Assembly: GCF_033366695.1 (NCBI RefSeq)
Contig: NZ_JAOBTQ010000001.1
Coordinates: forward strand, 7,378,001 to 7,442,000
Reading direction: 5' to 3'
Source: Streptomyces sp. SCL15-4
Lineage (GTDB): Bacteria; Actinomycetota; Actinomycetes; Streptomycetales; Streptomycetaceae
DNA: 64,000 nucleotides
In this document: positions 45,080 through 54,093 of the stretch, piece after piece
How positions within the stretch are numbered: the stretch's first letter is position 1
How the letters are laid out: every line of letters begins with the position of its first letter
Made by a program: the position numbers and the translations under genes
The notes under the pieces: model-generated
Told to the model about the DNA's origin: nothing
Database searches by the model: none
Seen by the model: only the letters and a program-made list of their open reading frames with translations

Positions 45080-46330
45080 ATGAAACCTTCCTCCGGCCGG
45101 CCGGCCGCACCGGCCCCCCTCGTCATCGAGTCGTCCGTGGTCGAGGGGCTCCCCGCCGAGGGCGCCCTGCTGCTGCGCATGTCGGGCAGCCTGGACGCGC
45201 AGGGCGCCGAGGTCTGGTCGGAGGAGCTGCGCGGCCACCTGGACCAGGCGGACCGCGCCGGACTGCGTCCCGTACTGGACATGGCCCACGTCCAGCTCGG
45301 CGGCGCCGCCGTGCTGCGCGCGCTCAGCGAGACGACCCGGACCCGCACCGGACGCCCCGACCTGATCATCGTCCGCGCCCGGCCCGGGGTGCGCGAGGCG
45401 GTGCACCTGGCCCGGCTGACCGGCGTACGGCTGTACGCCACCCTGGACGAGGCGCTGGGCGAGCTGGCCCGCGCCGCCTGCCGGGTGGAGGAGCCGCCCG
45501 CCTGGCGGTCGCAGCTGGCCGACCCGGTCCGGCCCTCCTACGAGGACCTGCACAAGGAGGTCCGCGCGCTGCGCGCCCGGGTGCGCAGCGCACCGGTGAT
45601 CGGCATGGCGCAGGGCGTGCTCATGGTCCGCTACGGCCTGCCGGACTCGGGTGCCGCCTTCCGGGCGCTGCGGGAGGCCTCGCAGCGGTTCAACGTGCCG
45701 CTGCGGGTCCTGGTCTCCGCCGTGGTGGCGGCCCGCGCCCCGAACGGCGAGGTGTGGTTCCCCGGCCGCCGTCCCCTGCCCGTGCCGCAGCTGCGGATCC
45801 TGGCCCGCGGCGGCCGGGACCCCCGCTACCGCCGGCAGATGATCGACGCCGTCCTGTACGAGGCGCTGGCCATCGGCCGGGCACCCGCCGGACACGTACG
45901 GCTCGTGGACCCGGCGGTGAACGCGCTGGCGCTGGAGACCCACCACGGCTGCGCGGAGCCGGTCCTGGACCACCTGGCGCTCGGCCGGGGCGACGGCACC
46001 GCCGACGGGGCGGCCCGTACCCGGGGCCGCCAGGCGGGCGTCCCCGACGTCGCGACGGACGCGCTGCTCTCCGACGACTGCCGGTCCGCCCTGCTGGCCG
46101 GCGGCGTCCGGGCGCTGCACAGCGTCCCGGTGCTCTCCTCGGCCGGCTCCTGCACCGGCGTGATCGGCCTGCACTGGGCCGACGCCGGCCACCGGCCCAC
46201 CGCCGCGCAGGCCGAGGCGCTCGCCGTGCTGGCCGCGGACACCTCGGCCTGGCTGAGCTGGTACCACCGCTCGGTCCTCCTGGACGCCCTGGAACACCTC
46301 CACCGGACGCTGACGCGCGGCGCGCCGTGA
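45080..46330 (+). CDS. STAS-ANTAR-GAF fusion regulator
   Basis: 416 residues in three parts: a degenerate STAS domain (about 25-130; GGAAVLRAL replaces the phospho-site), an ANTAR RNA-binding domain (about 155-216: LHKEVRALRARV, IGMAQGVLMVRYGLPDSGAA, ASQRFNVPLRVLV) and a C-terminal GAF-like sensor (about 245-405). ANTAR proteins bind paired hexaloop hairpins and prevent termination. The order, with GAF last, is uncommon. Start at ATG 45080 is chosen as first codon before STAS; upstream sites lack a clear ribosome site. A terminator follows. Confidence 0.8.
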   Translation: MKPSSGRPAAPAPLVIESSVVEGLPAEGALLLRMSGSLDAQGAEVWSEELRGHLDQADRAGLRPVLDMAHVQLGGAAVLRALSETTRTRTGRPDLIIVRARPGVREAVHLARLTGVRLYATLDEALGELARAACRVEEPPAWRSQLADPVRPSYEDLHKEVRALRARVRSAPVIGMAQGVLMVRYGLPDSGAAFRALREASQRFNVPLRVLVSAVVAARAPNGEVWFPGRRPLPVPQLRILARGGRDPRYRRQMIDAVLYEALAIGRAPAGHVRLVDPAVNALALETHHGCAEPVLDHLALGRGDGTADGAARTRGRQAGVPDVATDALLSDDCRSALLAGGVRALHSVPVLSSAGSCTGVIGLHWADAGHRPTAAQAEALAVLAADTSAWLSWYHRSVLLDALEHLHRTLTRGAP

Positions 46331-46444
46331 AGCCGGGCCGCCGCCGGGTGCGTCAGCCGTGCGGCGCCGGGAGGAGAGGGCGGCGGGGTGCCGCCGGCGC
46401 AGCAGCCGGACCACCCGTGACCGCACTCCTTCGACCCGGCCCGT

Positions 46445-46471
46445 CGAACGGCCCCGCAGCGGGGCCGTTCG
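46445..46471. terminator. Hairpin terminator after the STAS-ANTAR-GAF gene
   Basis: CGAACGGCCCCG (46445-46456), loop CAG and CGGGGCCGTTCG (46460-46471) form a perfect 12-bp stem, 115 bp after the gene's stop. Confidence 0.8.
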
Positions 46472-46488
46472 TCATGTCCGGCCGGACA

Positions 46489-46567
46489 CGGCACGGCCCG
46501 CGCCGGCCGCTTCGACGCCTCCGGACCCGTTCCGGGGGCGTCGGGCGGTCCGGCGCGGGCCGTGCCG
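46489..46567. terminator. Very long near-perfect hairpin between convergent genes
   Basis: Outer arms CGGCACGGCCCGCGCCGG (46489-46506) and CCGGCGCGGGCCGTGCCG (46550-46567) pair perfectly over 18 bp; inner arms at 46513-46525 and 46531-46543 add a 13-bp stem with one G-T pair and a 5-nt loop. Between them most bases also pair. Lies 31 bp from the DUF6479 stop and serves as a bidirectional terminator or a small palindromic element. Confidence 0.7.
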
Positions 46568-46597
46568 ACGGTGAGGGCCGGTGGCGGGGCCGGACGT

Positions 46598-46963
46598 TCA
46601 GTGGGCGCCGAGTCCGCCGCCGCCGAAGGAGCCGCTGGAGCCCTTGCTCCAGCGCGGACGGTCCTTCGACGCGCTCGGCCGGCTGTCCATGTTGGTCAGG
46701 TCGTACGGCGTGAGCGGGCGTTCGCCCTTGGCGATCCGCGGTATCTCCGCGGACTCCCGGTTCTGCCGGACCTCGTGCACCGGACCGCCCGGCGGCATCT
46801 TGGGCTGCTCCTCCGGGCGCGGGCGCGGGGACTCCTGGGAGCGGACGCGGGAGGTCATCCAGAAGCCGCCGCCGAGCAGCGCGAGGACCGCCACGGCCAC
46901 GAGGAACAGTACGAGGCTCATCAGGCCGCTCGCCGCGGCCAGCTGCATCGATGCGGTGTTCAT
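46598..46963 (-). CDS. DUF6479 family membrane protein
   Basis: 121 residues: a short N-terminus MNTASMQLAAASGLM, one membrane helix (about 10-35), then a charged tail with RPRPEEQPKMPPGGPVHEVR and C-terminal DRPRWSKGSSGSFGGGG. These match the DUF6479 family known only from streptomycetes. Function unknown. ATG 46963 fits the family start; there is no good Shine-Dalgarno, so it may be translated from a short or absent leader. Divergent from the Cys-rich protein. Confidence 0.75.
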   Translation of the reverse strand: MNTASMQLAAASGLMSLVLFLVAVAVLALLGGGFWMTSRVRSQESPRPRPEEQPKMPPGGPVHEVRQNRESAEIPRIAKGERPLTPYDLTNMDSRPSASKDRPRWSKGSSGSFGGGGLGAH

Positions 46964-47114
46964 AGAACAGGAATACCCATACCATAAGCGTATGAATCCG
47001 GACATTGAGGGCGGCCGAGGGGTGGCGAGGGCGGCGCGGAGGGTGTATCCGGACCTCTCCCGCGTACGCCGGAGGCAGTGGTTTGTGGCCGCCCGCCCCG
47101 GCTACCCGCCCGGT

Positions 47115-47489
47115 GTGACAACGCCGACTTCTCAGCAGCAGCTCTACCGGTTCCTGGAGGACCGTTTCACCTGTGCCCAGGCGTGCACGGAGTGCGCCCG
47201 GGCCTGTGCGGTGCGGGCGAGTCTGGTCGACCCGGACGGCACCGAGCACCAGGAGCGCGTGCGCCGGCTGGGCATCATGTGCGCCGAGGCGTGCGACGCC
47301 ACGTGCAGGGTGCTGGGCGAGGAGAACCAGCAGGACGAGGAGGGCATCCGGGCCCGGGTGGAGTGGTGCCGCTCGGTCTGCCTGGAGTGCGCCCGCGCCT
47401 TCGACGAGCACCCCGGCGCCGAGTCGGCCGCGGCCACCTGCCGGGCCTGCGCCGAGGCGTGCGCGCACTTCCTGGAACTGCTCGGCTGA
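47115..47489 (+). CDS. Four-helix Cys-rich metal-binding protein (DUF326/Csp-like)
   Basis: 124 residues with twelve or more Cys in helix-compatible C-x3-C spacing: CAQACTECARAC, CAEACDATC, CRSVCLEC and CRACAEAC. This is the pattern of DUF326 four-helix bundles that store copper(I) (Csp proteins). No export signal, so cytosolic storage or detoxification is likely. The start is uncertain: GTG 47115 gives the usual size, but ATG 46992 in frame would add 41 residues; neither has a strong ribosome site. Confidence 0.75.
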   Translation: MTTPTSQQQLYRFLEDRFTCAQACTECARACAVRASLVDPDGTEHQERVRRLGIMCAEACDATCRVLGEENQQDEEGIRARVEWCRSVCLECARAFDEHPGAESAAATCRACAEACAHFLELLG

Positions 47490-47673
47490 GCGCCACGGCC
47501 GCCCGCCGCGACCGCGCACCCACCGGCTCGGCCACGCGCACGGCCTCATGGCCATCCGCGCCCCGCGCGACGTAGGGCACCGGGCGATCCGCACCGACCC
47601 CGCCGGCGGCCACCGGGCCGCCGGCCCGCCGCCGGACGGCCCGGCCCCGAGGGCGCGGCGTTAGCCTTCGTGC

Positions 47674-48519
47674 ATGGCGGCGGACCCCGGGCTCTTCACG
47701 CCCGACTCGGTGACCTGGCAGCTGCACGGCGATCCCATGATGTGGGTCGCGGGAGTGCGGGCGCTGTACCTTCAGGCGCTGCATCCGCGGGCGGTGCGGG
47801 GGGTGACGCAGAACTCCGACTTCCGGCGGGACGCCTGGGGGCGGCTGCGGCGGACCGCGGACTTCGTGGGGACGGCGACGTACGGCACCACCGAGGCCGC
47901 CGAGCGGGCCGGGGCGCGGGTGCGCGGCATCCACGCCCGGCTGACGGCGACCGACCCGGACACCGGCGAACGCTACGGCCTCGACGAGCCCGCGCTGCTG
48001 CTGTGGGTGCACTGCGCGGAGATCGACTCCTACCTGCACGTCCTGCGCCGCTCCGGCTTCCCGCTCACCGACGCCCAGGCCGACCGGTACGTGGCCGAAC
48101 ACCGGGCGGATGCCCGGCTGGTGGGGCTCGACCCGGACACCGTACCGGCGAGCCGCGCGGAGCTGGCCGCCTACTTCGCCAAGGTCCGGCCGCAGCTCGC
48201 CGCCGGTCCCGAGGCCCGCGAGGTGGACGACTTCCTGCGCCGCCCGCCGGTCCACCCGCTGCTCATACCGGCGCGCGAGGTGCTGTGGCAGTGGGTGGCG
48301 CGCCTGGCGTACGCCTCCCTGCCCGCGTACGCCCACGAGCTGTACGGCAGGCCGGCCCCCGCGCCCGCCGCCGTCACCCGGCGACTGCGCGCCACCGGTG
48401 CCGTACTGCGCGCGATCCCCGCACGGCTGCGCTGGCAGCTCCCGCCGAAGCACATCCTGCGCGCCATGGGCCGCCTCGGTCCCGGCGCGCGTCCGGCGGC
48501 GCGCAGGCTCCGGCCGTGA
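47674..48519 (+). CDS. DUF2236 (MpaB/latex-clearing protein) family oxygenase-like protein
   Basis: 281 residues with the family block ALYLQALHPRAVRGVTQNSD, WGRLRRTADFVGTATYG and LLLWVHCAEIDSYL, where the His in WVHC is the likely haem ligand by analogy with latex-clearing proteins. Some relatives degrade poly(cis-1,4-isoprene) or oxidise lipids, but most are uncharacterised; there is no signal peptide. Starts at ATG 47674 shortly upstream of the FAD oxidoreductase gene (49-bp gap). Confidence 0.8.
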   Translation: MAADPGLFTPDSVTWQLHGDPMMWVAGVRALYLQALHPRAVRGVTQNSDFRRDAWGRLRRTADFVGTATYGTTEAAERAGARVRGIHARLTATDPDTGERYGLDEPALLLWVHCAEIDSYLHVLRRSGFPLTDAQADRYVAEHRADARLVGLDPDTVPASRAELAAYFAKVRPQLAAGPEAREVDDFLRRPPVHPLLIPAREVLWQWVARLAYASLPAYAHELYGRPAPAPAAVTRRLRATGAVLRAIPARLRWQLPPKHILRAMGRLGPGARPAARRLRP

Positions 48520-48568
48520 TCCGCGCCCGGCTCTGGCCGTCGTGGATCAGCGCGTGCTACGAAGGACC

Positions 48569-50185
48569 ATGTCCGCGAACGAGCCGACCCGCGCGTACGA
48601 CGCCGTGATCGTCGGCGGTGGCCACAACGGCCTGGTCGCCGCCGCCTACCTGGCCCGCGCCGGCCGCTCCGTGCTGGTGCTGGAACGGCTGGACCACACC
48701 GGCGGCGCCGCCGTCTCCACCCGCCCCTTCACCGGCGTCGACGCCCGCCTGTCCCGCTACTCCTACCTGGTCAGCCTGCTGCCGCAGAAGATCGTGCGCG
48801 ACCTCGGACTGGACTTCCGGGTCCGCCCGCGCACCATCTCCTCGTACACCCCGGCGGAGCGGGCGGGCCGGCCCACGGGACTGCTGGTCGGCGGGGACGA
48901 GCGGCGCACCCGCGAGGCGTTCGCCCGGCTGACCGGCGGCGACCGCGAGTACACGGCCTGGCGGCGGTTCTACGGCATGACGGCCCACGTCGCCCGGCGC
49001 GTCTTCCCCACGCTCACCGAACCGCTGCCCACCCGCGACGACCTGCGCCGCCGCGTCGACGACGAGGCCGCCTGGCGCGCCCTGTTCGAGGAGCCGATCG
49101 GCGTCGCCATCGAGGAGGCGTTCGCCGACGACCTGGTGCGCGGCATCGTCCTCACCGACGCGCTCATCGGCACCTTCGCCGACGCCCACGACCCCACCCT
49201 GGTCCAGAACCGCTGTTTCCTCTACCACGTCATCGGCGGCGGCACCGGCGCCTGGGACGTGCCCGTCGGCGGCATGGGCGCGCTGACCGACGCGCTGGCC
49301 GCGGCGGCCCGCTCGGCGGGTGCGCGCATCGCCACCGGACACGAGGCGGTCCGCGTCGACACCGACGGACACACCGCCGAGGTCACCTACCGCACGGCCG
49401 ACGGCGTCGGCACCGCCGCCGCCCGGCACGTCCTCGTGGGCGCCTCCCCGCACGAACTGGCCGCCCTCACCGGCGGCCCGGCGCCCGAGCCCGCCGAGGG
49501 CGCCCAGCTCAAGGTGAACATGCTCCTCACCCGTCTGCCCCGGCTGCGCGACCCCGGCACCGACCCCCGCGAGGCGTTCGCCGGCACCTTCCACATCGCC
49601 GAGGGCTACCGGCAACTGGCCACCGCCCACGCCGAGGCCGCCGCCGGCCGGCTCCCCGCCACCCCGCCGGCGGAGATCTACTGCCACTCCCTGACCGACC
49701 CCACCATCCTCGGCCCCGGCCTCGCCGAACGCGGCCACCACACGCTCACCCTGTTCGGCCTGCACGCCCCGGCCCGGCTCTTCGACCGGGACAACGACGC
49801 CGCACGCGAGGAACTGCTCACCGCCACCCTCGCCCAGCTCGACGCCCACCTCGCCGAACCGCTCGCCGACTGCCTGGCCACCGACGCCGACGGCCGCCCC
49901 TGCATCGAGGCGAAGACCCCGCTGGACCTGGAACGCGACCTGCGGCTGCCCGGCGGCCACATCTTCCACCGGGCCCTGTCCTGGCCCTACGCCGATCAGG
50001 GGGAGGGCCGCTGGGGAGTGGAGACCCGGCACCGCAACGTCCTGCTGTGCGGGGCGGGAGCGGTGCGCGGCGGCGGGGTGAGCGGGGTGCCGGGCCACAA
50101 CGCGGCGATGGCGGTACTGGAAGCGGACCCGTCCCCGCGCCGCGGCCCGGTCAGTCGGCCGACTCCTCCCAGCCCACCGCCGTGA
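48569..50185 (+). CDS. FAD-dependent oxidoreductase (phytoene desaturase/PYROXD2-like)
   Basis: 538 residues. N-terminal dinucleotide motif AVIVGGGHNGLVAAAYLARAG is the signature of the PYROXD2/CrtI-related family, and the C-terminus has LLCGAGAVRGGGVSGVPGHN. Substrate unknown; no carotenoid genes are nearby, so retinol- or phytoene-type chemistry is not supported by context. ATG 48569 follows GAAGGACC. Ends overlap the convergent hydrolase by 35 bp. Confidence 0.85.
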   Translation: MSANEPTRAYDAVIVGGGHNGLVAAAYLARAGRSVLVLERLDHTGGAAVSTRPFTGVDARLSRYSYLVSLLPQKIVRDLGLDFRVRPRTISSYTPAERAGRPTGLLVGGDERRTREAFARLTGGDREYTAWRRFYGMTAHVARRVFPTLTEPLPTRDDLRRRVDDEAAWRALFEEPIGVAIEEAFADDLVRGIVLTDALIGTFADAHDPTLVQNRCFLYHVIGGGTGAWDVPVGGMGALTDALAAAARSAGARIATGHEAVRVDTDGHTAEVTYRTADGVGTAAARHVLVGASPHELAALTGGPAPEPAEGAQLKVNMLLTRLPRLRDPGTDPREAFAGTFHIAEGYRQLATAHAEAAAGRLPATPPAEIYCHSLTDPTILGPGLAERGHHTLTLFGLHAPARLFDRDNDAAREELLTATLAQLDAHLAEPLADCLATDADGRPCIEAKTPLDLERDLRLPGGHIFHRALSWPYADQGEGRWGVETRHRNVLLCGAGAVRGGGVSGVPGHNAAMAVLEADPSPRRGPVSRPTPPSPPP

Positions 50186-51941
50186 TCCGTGCCGCGTCCG
50201 CCGGGCGCGCCCCGTCGAACAGCACCGTCCCGCCCGTCTCCACGCGCGGCGCGTCCACGTACGCGCCCCGGCCGACGTACCGCGGGCCGGTGGTGTACCG
50301 CCAGCGCAGGACCAGGCGCGGGCCGGCCGGCAGCGCGGCGGCCACCCGGTGCCAGACGCGGCCCGACCAGCCGGACACCGCGCCCTCCGGGTGGTCCTCG
50401 GGGCCGGCACCGGGCCGGATGGTGGTGAAGGGCACCGGCCGCCAGGTGGCGCCGCCGTCCGTGGTGGACTCCAGCACCACCTGATCGGCACCGGGTTCGG
50501 TGTCCCACCACAGGGCGCAGCGCAGCCGGGCCGTGCCGGAAGAGGTGTCCAGCGCGGGGAGCGTGAGCGTCGCGGCCGTGGCGTTCGCCATGCCCGCGAA
50601 CCAGGCCGTACGGCCCCGCGCCGGGCGGAGGGGCACCGCGCGGGCGAGCCGGTCGCCGGCCGCGACCCGGGGAGCGGAGCCGGAGCGCCAGGTGCGCACC
50701 GGGTGCACGGAGTTGCCGAGCACGACGAGGAACGAGTCGGTCGAGGGGTCGAGCACCAGCGAGGTGCCGGTGAAGCCGGTGTGGCCGGCGGTGCGCGGGG
50801 TGGCCATCGCCCCCATGTACCAGTGCTGGTACAGCTCGAAGCCGAGGCCGTGCGCGTTGCCGGGAAAGGCGGTGTTGAAGTCGGTGAACATCAGCTCCAC
50901 CGACTCCGGCCGCAGGATCCGCGTCCGGCCGTAGCGGCCGCCGTCGAGCAGCGTCCGGCCGAGGACCGCCAGGTCCCAGGCGCGGGAGAACACCCCGGCG
51001 TGGCCGGCGACACCGCCCAGGCTGTAGGCGTTCTCGTCGTGCACCTCGCCCCACACCAACCCGCGGTCCAGCCCGGACCAGGGCGGGCGGGCGTCCTCGG
51101 TGGCCGCGATCCGCGGCTTCCAGGAGGCGGGCGGGCGGTAGCGGGTGCCGTCCATGCCGAGCGGGCCGGTGATCTCCTCGCGCAGCAGCGCGTCCAGCGG
51201 GCGGCCGGTGACCGTCTCCAGGACGAGGCCCAGCGTGATCAGGTTCAGGTCCGAGTACAGGTAGGCGGTGCCCGGCGGGCTGACGGGGGCCTCTTCCCAG
51301 ACGAGCCGGAGCTTCGCCTCGTGGGTCGGCGCCGTGTACAGCGGCAGCCACGCCCGCAGACCGGAGGTGTGCGTCAGCAGCTGACGGATCGTCACTTTCT
51401 CCTTGCCCGCCCGGCCGAAGTCCGGCAGGTACGAGGCGACCGTGCCCGCGAGGTCCAGGGCGCCCCGCTCGATCTGCTGCACGGCGAGGAGCGAGGTGAA
51501 CAGCTTGGAGACCGAGGCCAGGTCGAATACGGTGTCCCGGGTCATCGGCAGCTGCCGGCCGGGCGGCAGCTCGACGCCCGTGTCGGTCTTCTCGTCGTAA
51601 CCCGAGTAGCGCACCGCCATGCCGATCGGCTCGTGCAGGGCCACGATGTTGCCGCGCCCGGCGAGCAGGACGGCGCCCGCGTACCAGGGCCGGCGGGGGG
51701 AGGGGGCGAGGAACGCCTCGGCGTCCGCGACGAGGTGCCGCAGGTGCGCGGGCAGCAGCCCGGCGCGCTCGGGGGAGCCGTGCCGCAGGGTGGCGCGGCG
51801 GCCGGAGGAGGCGGGCGCGGTGGCGGCCGGCCCCGCCGGGAGCGCGCCGAGGGCCAGCGCGCCGCCTGCCGCCAGGGAGCCCGCGACCAGCCGCCGCCGG
51901 GTCGGCCCGCCCGGTGCTCCGCCTGCCAGGTCGTCCGTCAT
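50151..51941 (-). CDS. Tat-exported class-C beta-lactamase-like hydrolase
   Basis: 596 residues. Tat signal with TRRRLVAG and a hydrophobic stretch to about 47, then a serine hydrolase domain with SVSKLF (SxxK), YSDLN (Y-x-N) and AGHTGFTG in place of K-T-G; the last 170 residues form a beta-rich module probably binding sugar or wall. Such exported esterase or peptidase-like proteins work on cell-wall or exogenous substrates. ATG 51941 with GGGAGG. GAAACTTTC (51993-52001) upstream is a XlnR-like motif. Confidence 0.87.
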   Translation of the reverse strand: MTDDLAGGAPGGPTRRRLVAGSLAAGGALALGALPAGPAATAPASSGRRATLRHGSPERAGLLPAHLRHLVADAEAFLAPSPRRPWYAGAVLLAGRGNIVALHEPIGMAVRYSGYDEKTDTGVELPPGRQLPMTRDTVFDLASVSKLFTSLLAVQQIERGALDLAGTVASYLPDFGRAGKEKVTIRQLLTHTSGLRAWLPLYTAPTHEAKLRLVWEEAPVSPPGTAYLYSDLNLITLGLVLETVTGRPLDALLREEITGPLGMDGTRYRPPASWKPRIAATEDARPPWSGLDRGLVWGEVHDENAYSLGGVAGHAGVFSRAWDLAVLGRTLLDGGRYGRTRILRPESVELMFTDFNTAFPGNAHGLGFELYQHWYMGAMATPRTAGHTGFTGTSLVLDPSTDSFLVVLGNSVHPVRTWRSGSAPRVAAGDRLARAVPLRPARGRTAWFAGMANATAATLTLPALDTSSGTARLRCALWWDTEPGADQVVLESTTDGGATWRPVPFTTIRPGAGPEDHPEGAVSGWSGRVWHRVAAALPAGPRLVLRWRYTTGPRYVGRGAYVDAPRVETGGTVLFDGARPADAARITAVGWEESAD

Positions 51942-51992
51942 CGTCCGCGGCCTCCCGCCTGAAAATATCTTTCCGGACCCGCCCCGCACCGT

Positions 51993-52001
51993 GAAACTTT
52001 C
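51993..52001. promoter_or_regulatory. GAAACTTTC palindrome
   Basis: GAAACTTTC matches the core of the CGAAA-N-TTTCG operators of Streptomyces xylan/xylose regulators. It lies 52-60 bp upstream of the exported hydrolase. A 9-bp match is weak. Confidence 0.25.
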
Positions 52002-52049
52002 CTGTCGGGCCGGAGGTGTGTCAACGGGGCGCGGCAGCCGCCGAGAAAT

Positions 52050-52064
52050 CTGACGGTCCGTCAG
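52050..52064. promoter_or_regulatory. TetR-type operator upstream of the acyl-AMP ligase
   Basis: CTGACGGTCCGTCAG is a perfect palindrome (7-bp arms, single central T) of the kind bound by TetR/FadR-type repressors of fatty acid genes. It is 120 bp upstream of the acyl-AMP ligase start and also 109 bp from the divergent hydrolase. Confidence 0.55.
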
Positions 52065-52184
52065 TGACGGCTTCCCGTGACCGTCCTGTGGTCTCGCCAC
52101 ATGTGCGCCGGAACCATGTGCCGCAGACCGAGGTACTCCCGGGTGCTTGACCCGCCCCGGGTGACCTGCCGAGGATCCTGAGGC

Positions 52185-53681
52185 ATGACGCACGGACAGG
52201 GCAGCACGGTGGACGCGATGCTGCGGCGCAGCGCCCGGCGCACCCCGGCACGCGTCGCCGTCGAGTACGGCGACCGGACGTGGACGTACGGGGAACTGGA
52301 CGACGCCGTCTCCCGCGCGGCCTCGCTGCTGCTCGCCGAGGACACCGCACCCGGCGACCGGGTCGCCGCCTACGGCCACAACTCCGACGCCTATCTGATC
52401 GCCTTCCTCGCCTGCGCCCGCGCCGGCCTGGTCCATGTGCCGGTCAACCACCACCTCACCGGCGACGACCTCGCCTACCTCCTCGGCCAGTCCGGCAGCA
52501 CCCTCGTCCTCGCCGACCCCGGCCTCGCCGGGCGGCTGCCGGCCGGGACGCGGACGCTGCCGCTGCGCGACACCGGCGACTCGCTGCTCTCCCGGCTCCC
52601 CGGCGCACCGCCGTACGACGGCCCCGAACCGCGCTCGGAGGACCTGGTGCAACTGCTGTACACCTCCGGGACGACCGCCCTGCCCAAGGGCGCGATGATG
52701 ACCCACCGGGCCCTGGTGCACGCCTACCTGAGCGCCATCACCGCCCTCGACCTGCGTGCCGGCGACCGGCCCGCGCACGCGCTGCCGCTGTACCACTCGG
52801 CGCAGACACATGTGTTCCTGCTGCCGTACCTGGCGGTCGGCGCGACCAACCTCATCCTGGACGCGCCCGCCGGCGACCTGCTGTTCGACCTGGTCGAAGC
52901 GGGCCGCGTGGACAGCCTGTTCGCCCCGCCGACCGTCTGGATCGCCCTGGCGGGCCGCCCGGACTTCGCGACCCGGGACCTGTCCGGGCTGCGCAAGGCC
53001 TACTACGGCGCGTCGGTCATGCCGGTGCCGGTGCTGCGCCGCCTGCGCGAGCGCCTGCCCGGGCTCGCCTTCTACAACTGCTTCGGCCAGAGCGAGATCG
53101 GCCCGCTGGCCACGGTCCTCGGCCCGGACGAGCACGACGCGCGGCCGGAGTCCTGCGGGCGTGCCGTCCTGTTCGTCGAGGCCCGGGTGGTCGACGGGGA
53201 CGGCACGGACGTTCCCGTCGGAGTGCCCGGCGAAGTCGTCTACCGCTCCCCGCAGTTGTGCGAGGGCTACTGGGAGCGGCCCGAGGAGACCGCCGAGGCG
53301 TTCCGCGGCGGCTGGTTCCACTCCGGGGACCTCGCGGTGCGGGACGCCGAGGGCTGCCTCACCATCGTGGACCGGGTGAAGGACGTCATCAACTCCGGTG
53401 GCGTACTGGTGGCCTCACGCCAGGTCGAGGACGCGCTCTACACCCACGAGGCGGTCGCCGAGGCCGCCGTGATCGGCCTGCCCGACGACCGGTGGATCGA
53501 GGCCGTCACCGCGGTCGTCGTGCCGCGCGCCGAGGTGACGGAGGATCAGCTCATCGCCCATGTGAAGGCCAGGATCGCCCCGTTCAAGGCCCCCAAACGC
53601 GTCCTGTTCGTCCCGGAGCTGCCGCGCAACGCCAGCGGAAAGATCCTCAAACGCGAACTGCGCGACCGCTTCGGGGGCTGA
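52185..53681 (+). CDS. Fatty-acyl-CoA synthetase-type AMP-binding enzyme
   Basis: Activates a carboxylic acid to acyl-AMP, then to acyl-CoA. 498 residues with YTSGTTALPKGAMMTH (159-174), FGQSEIGP, the ATP-binding YW-x-RPEET, WFHSGDLAV and NASGKILKREL with the C-terminal catalytic Lys. Fits the FadD/long-chain acyl-CoA ligase family; the preferred chain length is unknown. Upstream palindrome at 52050-52064 suggests TetR control. Confidence 0.9.
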   Translation: MTHGQGSTVDAMLRRSARRTPARVAVEYGDRTWTYGELDDAVSRAASLLLAEDTAPGDRVAAYGHNSDAYLIAFLACARAGLVHVPVNHHLTGDDLAYLLGQSGSTLVLADPGLAGRLPAGTRTLPLRDTGDSLLSRLPGAPPYDGPEPRSEDLVQLLYTSGTTALPKGAMMTHRALVHAYLSAITALDLRAGDRPAHALPLYHSAQTHVFLLPYLAVGATNLILDAPAGDLLFDLVEAGRVDSLFAPPTVWIALAGRPDFATRDLSGLRKAYYGASVMPVPVLRRLRERLPGLAFYNCFGQSEIGPLATVLGPDEHDARPESCGRAVLFVEARVVDGDGTDVPVGVPGEVVYRSPQLCEGYWERPEETAEAFRGGWFHSGDLAVRDAEGCLTIVDRVKDVINSGGVLVASRQVEDALYTHEAVAEAAVIGLPDDRWIEAVTAVVVPRAEVTEDQLIAHVKARIAPFKAPKRVLFVPELPRNASGKILKRELRDRFGG

Positions 53682-53705
53682 CCGCCCCGGCGGCCGGTCG
53701 GAGCC

Positions 53706-54038
53706 TCACAAACTCTGCCCCAGCTTCGCGACGAGAGCGGCGATGTGGTGCTCGTCGCGCTGGTAGTGGGTCCACTTGCCCACGCGGGTCGCCCGGACCA
53801 GGCCTGCGCGCTGGAGTTCGGCCATATAGGCGGACACCGTGGACTGGGCCAGGCCCGCCTTGGCCTGTATGTGGCTCACGGACACCCCGGCCTGGGCCGG
53901 GCCGGCGGTGGCCGCGTTCCTCGGGAAGTGCCGCTCGGGGTCGCGCAGCCAGCGCAGCATCTGCAGCCGCATCGGGTTGGACAGCGCCCGCAGCGCGGTG
54001 ACCAGATCAGGGTCCGGGGTGGCGGCGGTGTCCGTCAT
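53706..54038 (-). CDS. ArsR-family transcriptional regulator
   Basis: 110 residues: winged helix with LRALSNPMRLQMLRWL, SHIQAKAGLAQSTVSAYMAEL and LVRATRVGKWTHYQRD. No metal-binding Cys pair is seen, so it may sense another ligand. TATACT (54047-54052, minus strand) ends 8 nt before the ATG, so the transcript could be leaderless. Separate from the upstream CGNR gene by 55 bp. Confidence 0.85.
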   Translation of the reverse strand: MTDTAATPDPDLVTALRALSNPMRLQMLRWLRDPERHFPRNAATAGPAQAGVSVSHIQAKAGLAQSTVSAYMAELQRAGLVRATRVGKWTHYQRDEHHIAALVAKLGQSL

Positions 54039-54046
54039 GAGGTCGG

Positions 54047-54052
54047 AGTATA
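54047..54052 (-). promoter_or_regulatory. Possible -10 for a leaderless arsR transcript
   Basis: TATACT on the minus strand, 8 nt before the arsR ATG and no ribosome site between. No matching -35. Confidence 0.4.
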
Positions 54053-54093
54053 GGGGGCCTCCGGCCTGCCGGGGCGCGCCGATACGTCCCTGG

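Noticed and set aside
50151..53321. Longer start for the Tat hydrolase (1056 codons)
   Set aside because: The extension is antisense to the acyl-AMP ligase and would hide the Tat signal; ATG 51941 has a GGGAGG site.
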